From S015-6 sp964384945 (GTDB lineage Bacteria > Desulfobacterota > DSWW01), in the NCBI GenBank assembly GCA_964384945.1, contig CAYLMK010000012.1, positions 133,351 through 197,350 on the forward strand: a stretch of DNA of 64,000 nt, given 5' to 3'. Made by a program: the position numbers and the translations under genes. Numbering within the stretch: position 1 is the stretch's first letter; the number at the start of each line of letters is the position of its first letter. The notes under the pieces are model-generated. The model made no database searches, was not told the DNA's origin, and worked only from the letters and a program-made list of their open reading frames with translations. Of the stretch, positions 56,634-64,000 are shown piece by piece.

Positions 56634-57704
56634 TCAAGGGTTCCCGCCCTTTTCGGTGGCGCCGGCCGAAAGATGCGGGCCGAAAAGGTCCGGTGGGCCC
56701 TCCTCGAAGTCGTCCTTGGGCGCCTCGCGGGGCGGTTCGTCGCCCGGGAGGGCGGATTCGGGGATATAGAAGTACCGCTGATGAACGCGGTGGAAGGCTG
56801 TCCAATGCTTTCCCGGGGCGGCCTCCTTCCTCAGGAACTCGTGGAGGCCGCAGAGCTTGGCGTCCAGGTCGTCCAGACCGTGCAGGCAGACCGCTTCGAG
56901 GGTCATGGGGGGCTTGGGCGACCCGAATTCCATTTCTCCGTGATGGCTGATGACCAGGTGTTTCAGGTTCGTGGCAAGAGAGGGGGGAAACTCGGGGATG
57001 CTGTCGATCTTCTTCTGCAGGGCCTGGGCCCCGATGAGGATGTGGCCGACCAGCCTGCCCTCGTCGCTGTAATCGAAGCCTGCGTCCGCCCGCAACTCCC
57101 ATGCCTTGCCCAGGTCGTGGAGCAACGCGCCCGCCAGAAGGAGGTCCCGGTCGAGGAAGGGGTAGTGCTTGTGAGCGAGTTGGACGAGCCGGGCGAGGGA
57201 GAGGGTGTGCTCGAGCAGGCCTCCGCGGTAAGCGTGGTGCATCCTCTTGGCCGCAGGGGCGTCTCGAAAGGCCGCCCAAATATCCGGGTCGCGGAAGATC
57301 GCCTCGAGGAGGCGGCGCAGGAAGGGGTTTTCCACCTTCCGGACCGTACGATGGAGTTCTTCCGCCATCTCCGCCGGGCTTCTCGAGGAGGTCGGCAGGA
57401 ACTCTTCCAGCCTCGTGTCCGTCTTTTCGCCCGCCGGAGCGATCGCGTGCAGCCGGATTCTCCGCTCCTGCTGATAAAGGACCACAACGCCCTCGACGTC
57501 CACGACCTGCCGGGGCGATTGGGAGAGAAGCTCGTAGGCCCGCTCGGCGCCTTCCCAGAGCACGGCCTCCATCGTGCCGGTGCGGTTCATGAGCCGCAGC
57601 CTCAGAAAGGGCTTTCCCTCCTTGGTCGTCTGAAGATGCTTCTCGGCGACGAGGAGCGTCCCCTGGATGCGGTCCTGTTCCTTGAGCGTCTGCAGGTCGA
57701 GCAT
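56634..57704 (-). CDS. OB-fold/HD-domain nuclease of the YhaM (3'-5' exoribonuclease) family
   Basis: 356 aa. N-terminal OB-fold (residues about 10-90; GTLLVAEKHLQTTKEGKPFL-type start), then an HD phosphohydrolase domain (about 155-310) with RGGLLEHTLSLA, ALLHDLGK and the later HHGEMEF metal-site residues, and an acidic Pro-rich tail. YhaM-type enzymes are metal-dependent 3'-5' exonucleases on RNA or ssDNA. ATG at 57704. Convergent with the kinase gene across a 216-bp spacer that contains only GC-rich inverted repeats. Confidence 0.88.
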   Translation of the reverse strand: MLDLQTLKEQDRIQGTLLVAEKHLQTTKEGKPFLRLRLMNRTGTMEAVLWEGAERAYELLSQSPRQVVDVEGVVVLYQQERRIRLHAIAPAGEKTDTRLEEFLPTSSRSPAEMAEELHRTVRKVENPFLRRLLEAIFRDPDIWAAFRDAPAAKRMHHAYRGGLLEHTLSLARLVQLAHKHYPFLDRDLLLAGALLHDLGKAWELRADAGFDYSDEGRLVGHILIGAQALQKKIDSIPEFPPSLATNLKHLVISHHGEMEFGSPKPPMTLEAVCLHGLDDLDAKLCGLHEFLRKEAAPGKHWTAFHRVHQRYFYIPESALPGDEPPREAPKDDFEEGPPDLFGPHLSAGATEKGGNP

Positions 57705-57760
57705 AGCGCCTCACACTAGCACCCCGAGGAACGGATTACAACGTCGGGGTACGCCGTTCA

Positions 57761-57789
57761 TTGACAGCCCGATCCGCCCGGACTATTCT
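57761..57789 (+). promoter_or_regulatory. Promoter for the Aminopep lipoprotein gene
   Basis: Perfect TTGACA at 57761-57766, 17-base spacer, TATTCT at 57784-57789, about 40 bases before the ATG at 57832. Confidence 0.6.
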
Positions 57790-57831
57790 TCTTTCTCTCC
57801 CCGCACAAGGGCCCGGAAGGGATCCGCCCTC

Positions 57832-58935
57832 ATGCCCGCCATGCAAGAAAAGGCAGCCGGCCGCAGCAAGGCCCTGTTCCTTGCCTTTGTGATGGCCGGC
57901 GTTCTCGGGTACGTCGCTCTGCTGGAAGGGTGCTCGGCCGGCTATCTCCTCCACGTGGGCAAGGGCCAGCTCAGGATCGTTTGCGGCTGCCGGAGCGTCG
58001 AAGAGGTCCTTCGTGACCCCAAGGTCGCGGGAACGGAAAAAGAGAAGATCCGGCTTGTCCTGGAGGCAAAGGCCTTCGGCGAAAAGGAGCTGGGCCTGAC
58101 CGCCTCGAAGAACTACACGGTCTACTACTCCGTCGAGCGCCCGCCGGTCGCCCACAATCTCACGGCCAGCCCCAGGTTCGATCTCGAGGCGTATGAATGG
58201 TGTTTCCCGATTGCCGGGTGCCTGCCATACAAGGGGTTCTTCACCCGGGACCGCGCCGCACGTGAAGCGGACCGAATGTCCAAGCGCGGATACGATACGT
58301 ACCTGAGGCCTGTGGCGGCCTACAGCACGCTGGGATGGTTCAAGGACCCCATCTTCTCGACGATGCTGCAATACGGAGACGCGGACCTTGTGGAACTGAT
58401 CCTGCACGAGATGGTCCATCGTACGATCTTTGTGAAGGACCAGGGGTCCTTCAACGAGGGGGTGGCCACATTTGTGGGGGAGAAGGCGGCCGAGGCCTTC
58501 TTCCGGAGCCGGGGGAGGCTCGGCCCGGAGCAGGCCGAGTCGATGCAGAGGAAGCGGGAAGCGAAGCGCCTCTTCGAAGAAACAATGTTTGACCTGGCGG
58601 ACAGGCTTCGTCTGCTTTACGGCACGGAGGCCCCGGAGGCGGAGAAACTCGAGGGGCGACACCGGCTCTTCGAGGAGGCGAAGGCATCCCTTCGGTCGGG
58701 CCTCCAGGGTATCGGTTCGAATCGCTACGGGGGCATCCTGGCAGAGGAATGGAACAACGCATTCCTGGTCTCCTGTCTGACGTACCATCACGATCCCGGT
58801 CTGTGGGAGGCTCTTTACCTTCGCTTCGATCGCGATCTGCGGGCGCTGGTGGATTGGGTGAAGGGGCTGGAGCGCGAGAGGGAGCCGATGCGGCGCATCG
58901 AACAGTGGCTCGAGGAGGGAGAGGAGACGGGCTGA
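57832..58935 (+). CDS. Predicted aminopeptidase lipoprotein (COG4324/PF10023 type)
   Basis: 367 aa. Basic start, hydrophobic stretch and lipobox LEGC (Cys34) mark an outer- or inner-membrane lipoprotein. The mature start SAGYLLHVGKGQL and the zinc motif HEMVH (192-196), with FNEGVATFVGE downstream supplying the third ligand Glu, fit the predicted-aminopeptidase family. ATG at 57832 (GGAAGGGA upstream); ATG at 57841 is equally possible. Followed by an M28 peptidase with its own promoter, so two exopeptidase-type genes stand together. Confidence 0.87.
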   Translation: MPAMQEKAAGRSKALFLAFVMAGVLGYVALLEGCSAGYLLHVGKGQLRIVCGCRSVEEVLRDPKVAGTEKEKIRLVLEAKAFGEKELGLTASKNYTVYYSVERPPVAHNLTASPRFDLEAYEWCFPIAGCLPYKGFFTRDRAAREADRMSKRGYDTYLRPVAAYSTLGWFKDPIFSTMLQYGDADLVELILHEMVHRTIFVKDQGSFNEGVATFVGEKAAEAFFRSRGRLGPEQAESMQRKREAKRLFEETMFDLADRLRLLYGTEAPEAEKLEGRHRLFEEAKASLRSGLQGIGSNRYGGILAEEWNNAFLVSCLTYHHDPGLWEALYLRFDRDLRALVDWVKGLEREREPMRRIEQWLEEGEETG

Positions 58936-58939
58936 ATCA

Positions 58940-58968
58940 TTGACTTCTGCCGGCCTTGAAAATATTGT
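58940..58968 (+). promoter_or_regulatory. Promoter for the M28 peptidase gene
   Basis: TTGACT at 58940-58945, 17-base spacer, TATTGT at 58963-58968. The leader before the ATG at 59082 would be about 105 bases. Confidence 0.5.
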
Positions 58969-59081
58969 CGTTAGAGAAAAACAAGTTACAGGGAACAAAG
59001 GCCCGCAGAGGGAGTCGAGCGCACGCGCAGAGGAGGGCCGCCGAAGCAGTGCCCCGCGGCGAGAGGAAAAGGAGCGGTGAG

Positions 59082-60230
59082 ATGTCAAAGGCAATGGATC
59101 ATGTTCGTTATCTCGTGGGCATCGTAGGGTACAGGGCCCCTACCTCGGAGGGGGAGAGATGGGCGTCGAAATATGTGCGCGGCTTACTGGAAGGGCTCGG
59201 CATTGACGTCCAGGTCGAGCCCTTCGAGTCCCCCAAGACCTTTTCCTACCCGCTCATGATCGTCCTGTCGGTGAGCCTGCTCGGGGGGCTCCTTTCCTGT
59301 TCGCACGGGTTTCTGGGGGTCCTCCTTGCGGCGCTGGGCGCAGCGGGCTTCTACCGTGAGGCGCATTACCGAAGCTGGGCGGCCCGGTTCGTGCCCCAGG
59401 GGCCTTCGCAGAACGTCGTAGGGCGGATTCCGGCGAAGGGCGAGGCCCGGCGAAGGGTCCTGGTCTGCGCCCATTACGACACCTCCAGAACCGGATGGTA
59501 CTTTCATCCGCGGTTTGTTGGAGGCTTTCGAACGGTTTCCGTGGTGACCGCCGTGTCCGTGCTGGGCCTGCCTGTCTTCGTCTTGCTCGGGTGGCTGTTC
59601 TGGGCCGGTCTGTTCGGCCTGCTTCGCACGCTCGCCATGCTCTGGATTCTCGCCAGCCTCCTCATCCTGCTCCACAGGGAAGTCTACGGAAAGAACGTGT
59701 ACGGAGCGAACGACAATGCGTCCGGTGTGGGCGTCATGTTGGCCGTCGCCGAGCGGGTGGCCAGGGAACCGCTCCGGAATACGGAAGTCTGGGTTGCGGC
59801 CACGGGCTGCGAGGAGTCGGGTCTGGTGGGGATGCTCAACCTGCTCAAGAGGCACGAACAGGAACTGCGGGAGGCCCTGATCGTCAACCTCGACAGCCTC
59901 GGGGCAGGGCAGCTCAAGTACATCACGGGGGAGGGCCTGATCCGGGCCTATCCGTCCGACCCGGAGTTGCTCATGCTCTCCGCCGAGGTTGTGCGCGAGA
60001 ACCCCGGCCTGTCGCTGGCCCCGCGGGAAGACCGCGGCCTGGGCACCGATGCGGCAGGCGCCCTGATCCATGGCTACCGCGCGATGTCCATCCTGGGCCT
60101 GGATGAGGACGGCGTGGTCCCGAACTGGCATTGGGAAACCGACGTCATCGAGAACCTGGACCCGAAGAACCTGGGCGAGGCCGAGGCCTTTGTCGATCTT
60201 TTGCTGAAGAAGATCGATCACGAGAAATGA
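59082..60230 (+). CDS. M28 family metallopeptidase with internal membrane segments
   Basis: 382 aa. Zinc-peptidase M28 motifs are present: VCAHYDTSR (first His/Asp), GANDNASGVGVM (bridging Asp), CEESGLVG (catalytic Glu and ligand), and HWETDVIENL (last His). Unusually, hydrophobic segments lie at about residues 65-95 and 155-205, between the metal-site motifs, so the catalytic domain is interrupted by membrane helices. There is no signal peptide. ATG at 59082 with AAGGAG. The gap gene follows after 69 bases and may be on the same transcript. Confidence 0.85.
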   Translation: MSKAMDHVRYLVGIVGYRAPTSEGERWASKYVRGLLEGLGIDVQVEPFESPKTFSYPLMIVLSVSLLGGLLSCSHGFLGVLLAALGAAGFYREAHYRSWAARFVPQGPSQNVVGRIPAKGEARRRVLVCAHYDTSRTGWYFHPRFVGGFRTVSVVTAVSVLGLPVFVLLGWLFWAGLFGLLRTLAMLWILASLLILLHREVYGKNVYGANDNASGVGVMLAVAERVAREPLRNTEVWVAATGCEESGLVGMLNLLKRHEQELREALIVNLDSLGAGQLKYITGEGLIRAYPSDPELLMLSAEVVRENPGLSLAPREDRGLGTDAAGALIHGYRAMSILGLDEDGVVPNWHWETDVIENLDPKNLGEAEAFVDLLLKKIDHEK

Positions 60231-60299
60231 GGGAAGCTCGAAGGAAGGAAGACGGTAGCCGAAACCCTGAACCGGAGAACCCGCAAGAGGGAGGGAAAG

Positions 60300-61304
60300 A
60301 TGGCGACGAGAATCGGAATCAATGGATTTGGTCGAATCGGCCGATGTGTCCTTCGCGCAGGCTGGAACAACCCCGATCTCGAGTTTGTTGGCATCAACGA
60401 TCTGACCGACCCGGAGACCCTGGCTCATTTGCTGAGCTACGATTCGGTCCACGGCAGGTTCGAGGCGGAGGTCAAGGCGGCGGAAAATGCCATCCTCGTA
60501 GGCGGCAGGAAGATCCGGATCCTTTCGGTTCGGGACCCCGGAGATCTTCCCTGGGCGGACCTGGGCGCCGACATCGTGATGGAGTGCACCGGGCTCTTCC
60601 GGGACAAACAGAAGGCGGAGGCGCACCGGAAGGCGGGGGCGAAGAAGGTCATCATCTCGGCCCCGGCCAAGGGAGAAGACCTCACGGTCGTCATGGGCGT
60701 CAATCACGACAAGTACGACCCGCAGAATCACCATATTCTCTCGAACGCATCCTGCACCACCAACTGCCTGGCCCCTGTGGCCAAGGTGCTCAACGATACC
60801 TTCGGCATCGAGAAGGGTCTGATGACCACGATCCACTCCTATACGAACGACCAGAGGATCCTCGACCTTCCGCACAAAGACCTCCGGCGCGCAAGGGCCG
60901 CCGCGGAGTCGATGATCCCCACGACCACGGGCGCCGCAAAGGCGGTCGGTCTCGTCCTGCCCGAGCTGCAGGGAAAGATGGACGGGATGGCCATCCGCGT
61001 TCCCACGCCGAACGTGTCCGTGGTGGATCTCGTGGCCACCCTGAAGACCTCGGCGACGGTTTCCGAGGTCACCAAGGCCCTCAAGGAGGCGGCCTCCGGA
61101 AAGATGAAGGGCATCCTGGCGGTCTGCGATGAGCCCTTGGTCTCGATAGACTTCAACGGAGACACCCACTCCTCGATCGTGGATGCGAGCCTGACCACGG
61201 TCATCGATGGAAACATGGTGAAGGTGATCTCGTGGTACGACAACGAGACCGGGTTCTCCCATCGGATGATCGACCTCACCCTTCTCATCGCGAAGAACCT
61301 CTGA
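60300..61304 (+). CDS. gap: Glyceraldehyde-3-phosphate dehydrogenase
   Basis: 334 aa. RIGINGFGRIGR at the start, catalytic Cys in SNASCTTNCLAP, HSYTNDQRILDLPHKDLRRARAA, and RVPTPNVSVVDL. Class I phosphorylating enzyme linking glycolysis and gluconeogenesis. ATG at 60300 after GAGGGAAAG. First gene of the gap-pgk-tpiA-secG block. Confidence 0.97.
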   Translation: MATRIGINGFGRIGRCVLRAGWNNPDLEFVGINDLTDPETLAHLLSYDSVHGRFEAEVKAAENAILVGGRKIRILSVRDPGDLPWADLGADIVMECTGLFRDKQKAEAHRKAGAKKVIISAPAKGEDLTVVMGVNHDKYDPQNHHILSNASCTTNCLAPVAKVLNDTFGIEKGLMTTIHSYTNDQRILDLPHKDLRRARAAAESMIPTTTGAAKAVGLVLPELQGKMDGMAIRVPTPNVSVVDLVATLKTSATVSEVTKALKEAASGKMKGILAVCDEPLVSIDFNGDTHSSIVDASLTTVIDGNMVKVISWYDNETGFSHRMIDLTLLIAKNL

Positions 61305-61370
61305 GGAGGCCTTCCGGTGGGGCCGCGAGGGTGAGCCGGGGTTCTGAACCGACAAGGGGAGGGAAGAACG

Positions 61371-62555
61371 GTGGCCGTCCGCACGATCGATGAATTCGAA
61401 CTGAAGGGAAAGCGGGTCTTCATCCGCGTCGATTTCAACGTTCCCCTCGATCCCCAGGGCCGGGTGACGGACGATACCCGAATCCGGGCGGCGCTTCCCA
61501 CGATCGAATTTGCAAGAGGGAAGGGGGCAAAGGTCATCCTTGCCTCCCATCTCGGCAGGCCCAAGGGAAAGCGCGTGCCGGCAATGAGCCTGGCGCCGGT
61601 GGCCGAGCGGCTTTCGGAGCTGCTCGGCGGGCCCGTGAAGACCGCCCAAGACTGCCTCGGGCCCGAGGCGGAGGCTGCGGTCCGGTCCCTGGCGGAAGGA
61701 GAGGTCTTGCTGCTGGAGAATCTTCGCTACCACAAGGAAGAGACCGACAATGATCCCACCTTTGCGAAGGCTCTGGCGGCGCTGGCGGATGTGTACGTCA
61801 ACGACGCCTTCGGGGCGGCCCACAGGGCCCATGCCTCGACCTGCGGGATGGTGGAGTTCGTGCGGGAGGCGGCCGCCGGTTTCCTGATGAAGAAGGAAAT
61901 CGCCTACCTCGAAGGGGCCCTGAAGGACCCGGCCCGGCCCTTCCTGGCGGTTCTGGGCGGCGCCAAGGTTTCGGACAAGATAGGCGTGGCCCGTAATCTG
62001 GTGCGCAAGGTGGACGGGCTCGTTATCGGCGGCGGCATGTCCAATACCTTTCTGTGGGCCAAGGGAATCCCCCCGGGCGCCTCGAAGGTGGAGGAGGACA
62101 AGCGCGGCGAGGCCGTGGGCCTGCTGGAGGAGGCGAGGGAGGCCTCGGTCCAGGTGCTGCTTCCTGAGGACGTCGTCGCGGCGCCGGAGATGAGGCCGGA
62201 CGCGGAAACGCGCGTGGTGCCCGTTTCCGGGATCCCGGAAGGGTGGCTGGCCCTGGATATCGGCCCGGCGACGGCGCGCAGGTTCGCCGATGCGATCCGA
62301 CGGGCCAAGACGATCGTGTGGAACGGCCCGATGGGGGTTTTTGAGATGCCTCCGTTCGCCTCCGGCACGCGCGAGGTCGCCAGGGCCGTTGCGGACGCCG
62401 AGGCGGTTTCGATCGTCGGGGGGGGAGACTCGGTGGCGGCCCTGGAGAAGGAGGGGCTCAAAGACCGTGTGACGCATGTCTCCACGGGCGGCGGGGCGTC
62501 TCTGGAATACCTGGAAGGGAAGGTGCTGCCGGGGGTCAAGATACTGGATCGCTAG
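61371..62555 (+). CDS. pgk: Phosphoglycerate kinase
   Basis: 394 aa. GKRVFIRVDFNVPLD, LASHLGRPKG, ENLRYHKEE, FGAAHRAHAST, the ADP loop GGAKVSDKI, WNGPMGVFE, and GGGDSVAAL. Complete two-domain enzyme of normal length. The start is GTG at 61371 with GGGGAGGG upstream; no ATG fits. Follows gap after 66 bases and precedes tpiA. Confidence 0.97.
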   Translation: MAVRTIDEFELKGKRVFIRVDFNVPLDPQGRVTDDTRIRAALPTIEFARGKGAKVILASHLGRPKGKRVPAMSLAPVAERLSELLGGPVKTAQDCLGPEAEAAVRSLAEGEVLLLENLRYHKEETDNDPTFAKALAALADVYVNDAFGAAHRAHASTCGMVEFVREAAAGFLMKKEIAYLEGALKDPARPFLAVLGGAKVSDKIGVARNLVRKVDGLVIGGGMSNTFLWAKGIPPGASKVEEDKRGEAVGLLEEAREASVQVLLPEDVVAAPEMRPDAETRVVPVSGIPEGWLALDIGPATARRFADAIRRAKTIVWNGPMGVFEMPPFASGTREVARAVADAEAVSIVGGGDSVAALEKEGLKDRVTHVSTGGGASLEYLEGKVLPGVKILDR

Positions 62556-62609
62556 CCGGGGCGCGAAGGCAAAGGCGATCCCTCGTGGGAACGAAGAGAG
62601 GAAGGACCG

Positions 62610-63362
62610 ATGAAACGCAGGCCTATCGTGGCGGGAAACTGGAAGATGAACATGCTCGTGGCCGAGGCCGAGGCGCTCGTCAAGGCCCTGCTTTCCGGCC
62701 TGCGCGGCACCGAGGGGGTGGACGTGGTCGTGGCGCCTCCCTTCCCGGCCCTCTACCCGGTGGGCAGGCTCCTGCGAGGCTCTCCGATTGCCCTGGCCGC
62801 CCAGAACCTTCACTGGGAGGCCTCCGGGGCCTACACCGGGGAGGTTTCCGCCTCGATGTTGCTCGACGTGGGATGCAGGTACGTTATCGTCGGACACTCT
62901 GAGAGGAGACAGTACTTCGGGGAAACCGATGAGACGGCGAACAGGAGGGTACGGGCCGCCCTTGCGGCAGGGCTGGAACCGATTCTCTGCGTGGGCGAGG
63001 TCCTGGAGGAGAGAAGGGCGGGCCGGACGTGGGAGGTGGTGGGAGGTCAGATCCGGCGGGGGCTGGCAGGGGTTTCGCGCAGTGACGCGGCAAGGCTCGT
63101 TCTCGCCTACGAGCCGGTCTGGGCCATCGGCACGGGAGAGACCGCAACCCCGGAGCAGGCCCAGGAGGTCCATGCCCGGATGCGAGCGCTCATGGCGGAA
63201 CTTTACGACGAGCCCCTTGCCCAGGCCCTCCGTATCCAGTACGGCGGCAGCGTAAAAGCGGACAACGCGCGGGGCCTGCTGGATCAGCCCGACGTCGACG
63301 GCGCTCTCGTGGGCGGGGCCAGCCTGAAGGCCGAGGCCTTTCTCGGCATCATCCGGTGCTGA
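62610..63362 (+). CDS. tpiA: Triosephosphate isomerase
   Basis: 250 aa TIM barrel. GNWKMN (catalytic Lys), VGHSERRQYF (electrophilic His), AYEPVWAIGTG (catalytic Glu), and the phosphate loop YGGSVKADN with GALVGGASL. ATG at 62610 with GAGAGGAAGG upstream. Same-strand block with gap and pgk. Confidence 0.97.
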   Translation: MKRRPIVAGNWKMNMLVAEAEALVKALLSGLRGTEGVDVVVAPPFPALYPVGRLLRGSPIALAAQNLHWEASGAYTGEVSASMLLDVGCRYVIVGHSERRQYFGETDETANRRVRAALAAGLEPILCVGEVLEERRAGRTWEVVGGQIRRGLAGVSRSDAARLVLAYEPVWAIGTGETATPEQAQEVHARMRALMAELYDEPLAQALRIQYGGSVKADNARGLLDQPDVDGALVGGASLKAEAFLGIIRC

Positions 63363-63396
63363 ATCCTCCCGCACCGGCATCTGTGCGCAGAACCGT

Positions 63397-63425
63397 TTGA
63401 TTCCAGTGCGTTAAGATGATACGAT
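63397..63425 (+). promoter_or_regulatory. Candidate promoter for secG and tRNA-Leu
   Basis: TTGATT at 63397-63402, 17-base spacer, TACGAT at 63420-63425, about 35 bases before the secG ATG at 63462. Confidence 0.45.
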
Positions 63426-63461
63426 GTTGGTTCGGTATTGCTTCGGCGGAAAGGCGAGACC

Positions 63462-63863
63462 ATGCAGATCCTGTTGATCGTATTGCACGTGGTTGCGTGC
63501 GTCGGCTTGATCATGATCGTGCTGCTCCAGAGGGGGAAGGGCGCTGAACTCGGGGCGGCCTTCGGGGGCTCTTCCCAGACCGTCTTCGGCAGCCAGGGTG
63601 CGGGAGGCTTCCTGACCCGGATGACGACTGTCGCGGCGGTGCTCTTCATGTTTACCTCGCTGGGCCTGGCCTACGTTTCCTCGAACCGGGTGCAGGCCAC
63701 GGTGATGGAAGGCGAGAAGGAAGAACGCAGGCAGGCTGAAGCCCCCGCGGCGCCGGAAGGTGTTCCCGGCGAAGAGGAGGCCGCGCCGGCCGAGCAGACG
63801 GCGGTGCCGGAGGCCGATACGGCAACCCCGGAGGTTCCCGCGGAGGAGGCTCCGCAGCAGTGA
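63462..63863 (+). CDS. secG: Preprotein translocase subunit SecG
   Basis: 133 aa. Two membrane helices (about residues 2-20 and 52-74) flank the conserved cytosolic loop LLQRGKGAELGAAFGG with the SQTVFGSQGAGGFL segment, as in SecG. An acidic, Ala/Pro/Glu-rich tail of about 50 residues follows, as in deltaproteobacterial forms. It stimulates the SecYE channel. ATG at 63462. The tpiA-secG-tRNA-Leu order is common in Proteobacteria. Confidence 0.95.
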   Translation: MQILLIVLHVVACVGLIMIVLLQRGKGAELGAAFGGSSQTVFGSQGAGGFLTRMTTVAAVLFMFTSLGLAYVSSNRVQATVMEGEKEERRQAEAPAAPEGVPGEEEAAPAEQTAVPEADTATPEVPAEEAPQQ

Positions 63864-63873
63864 AGGTCGATAT

Positions 63874-63959
63874 GCCGAAGTGGTGGAATTGGTAGACACG
63901 CCATCTTGAGGGGGTGGTGCCCACCGGGTGTAGGGGTTCGAATCCCCTCTTCGGCACCA
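63874..63959 (+). tRNA. tRNA-Leu (anticodon GAG)
   Basis: 86 bases including an encoded CCA. Acceptor arm GCCGAAG / CTTCGGC, a D-arm GGTGGAATTGGTAGACAC, anticodon stem CCATC / GGTGG around loop TTGAGGG with GAG at 63908-63910, a long class II variable arm, and T-arm GGGGTTCGAATCCCC. It lies 10 bases after secG and is probably co-transcribed with it. Confidence 0.96.
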
Positions 63960-64000
63960 TGTTTTTAATATCAGCCACTTGCAGCCGCAGGGTGCCATAG

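Noticed and set aside
59184..63380. A very long open frame on the minus strand, antisense to the M28 peptidase, gap, pgk and tpiA genes
   Set aside because: It mirrors four well-identified genes, has low-complexity R/G/P/H composition and no recognisable domain. It is a consequence of high third-position GC.

Overview
The window is dense, high-GC bacterial chromosome with no insertion sequence, prophage, rRNA or CRISPR array that I can see. The gene content points to a Gram-negative anaerobe of the Deltaproteobacteria (Desulfobacterota / Syntrophia type). The evidence is a BadF/HgdC-type acyl-CoA dehydratase activase, indolepyruvate:ferredoxin oxidoreductase next to an FrhB-like iron-sulfur protein, a CarD/CdnL regulator, a DUF1329 protein, an LpxR-like outer-membrane lipid A deacylase, and a secreted beta-propeller protein with MopE-type Cys/Asp repeats. 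This placement is inference from gene content; no marker phylogeny was possible.

Region 1 (1-15 kb) holds the most unusual content. After the 3' part of argC comes a minus-strand gene run that looks like a ribosomal peptide (RiPP) biosynthesis locus fused with isoprenoid chemistry. In order of transcription it encodes: a geranylgeranyl-reductase-like flavoprotein, a B12-type radical SAM protein, a 317-bp gap, a trans-polyprenyl diphosphate synthase, a small lipoprotein, two radical SAM enzymes (one SPASM type), two paralogous fusions of a class I isoprenoid-synthase-like domain with a prenyltransferase/terpene-cyclase-like alpha-barrel domain (629 and 880 aa), seven tandem small peptide genes, and an M50 site-2-type protease with a PqqD-like N-terminal domain. 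All seven peptides share a leader motif of the form ELExRLE followed by a cysteine-containing tail (3 to 11 Cys). Three of them share a CxCDGxxC core. Most junctions are ATGA/GTGA overlaps or gaps of a few bases. A good promoter (TTGATG-18-TATAAT) lies upstream of the first gene. I do not recognise this combination as a described RiPP class. The proposal that Cys-rich peptides are prenylated or terpenylated and cross-linked by radical SAM chemistry is inference.

Region 2 (15-34 kb) is mixed. It holds a flavin monooxygenase of Baeyer-Villiger type, RecD2 helicase with an FmdB zinc ribbon, and the secreted propeller protein behind a full-consensus sigma-70 promoter. These are followed by a DUF1329 protein, an ADP-forming acyl-CoA ligase alpha-type protein coupled to a polytopic membrane protein, and threonine aldolase. 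Next come an FrhB-like / iorA / iorB / PHP-lipoprotein operon, LpxR-like protein, a YbgC-type thioesterase and the dehydratase activase.

Region 3 (34-64 kb) is mostly housekeeping: carD, cysS, uvrB, uvrC, an acyl-CoA dehydrogenase of isovaleryl-CoA-dehydrogenase active-site type, HU, comEC, an ABC-2 exporter and aspS. A TCA block follows (icd-mdh-sucC-sucD), then rlmN, an orphan NtrB-like histidine kinase, a YhaM-like nuclease, two peptidases, and the block gap-pgk-tpiA-secG-tRNA-Leu(GAG). Two related intergenic inverted-repeat elements sit after uvrB and inside the ABC operon. Several convergent gene pairs overlap at their 3' ends.
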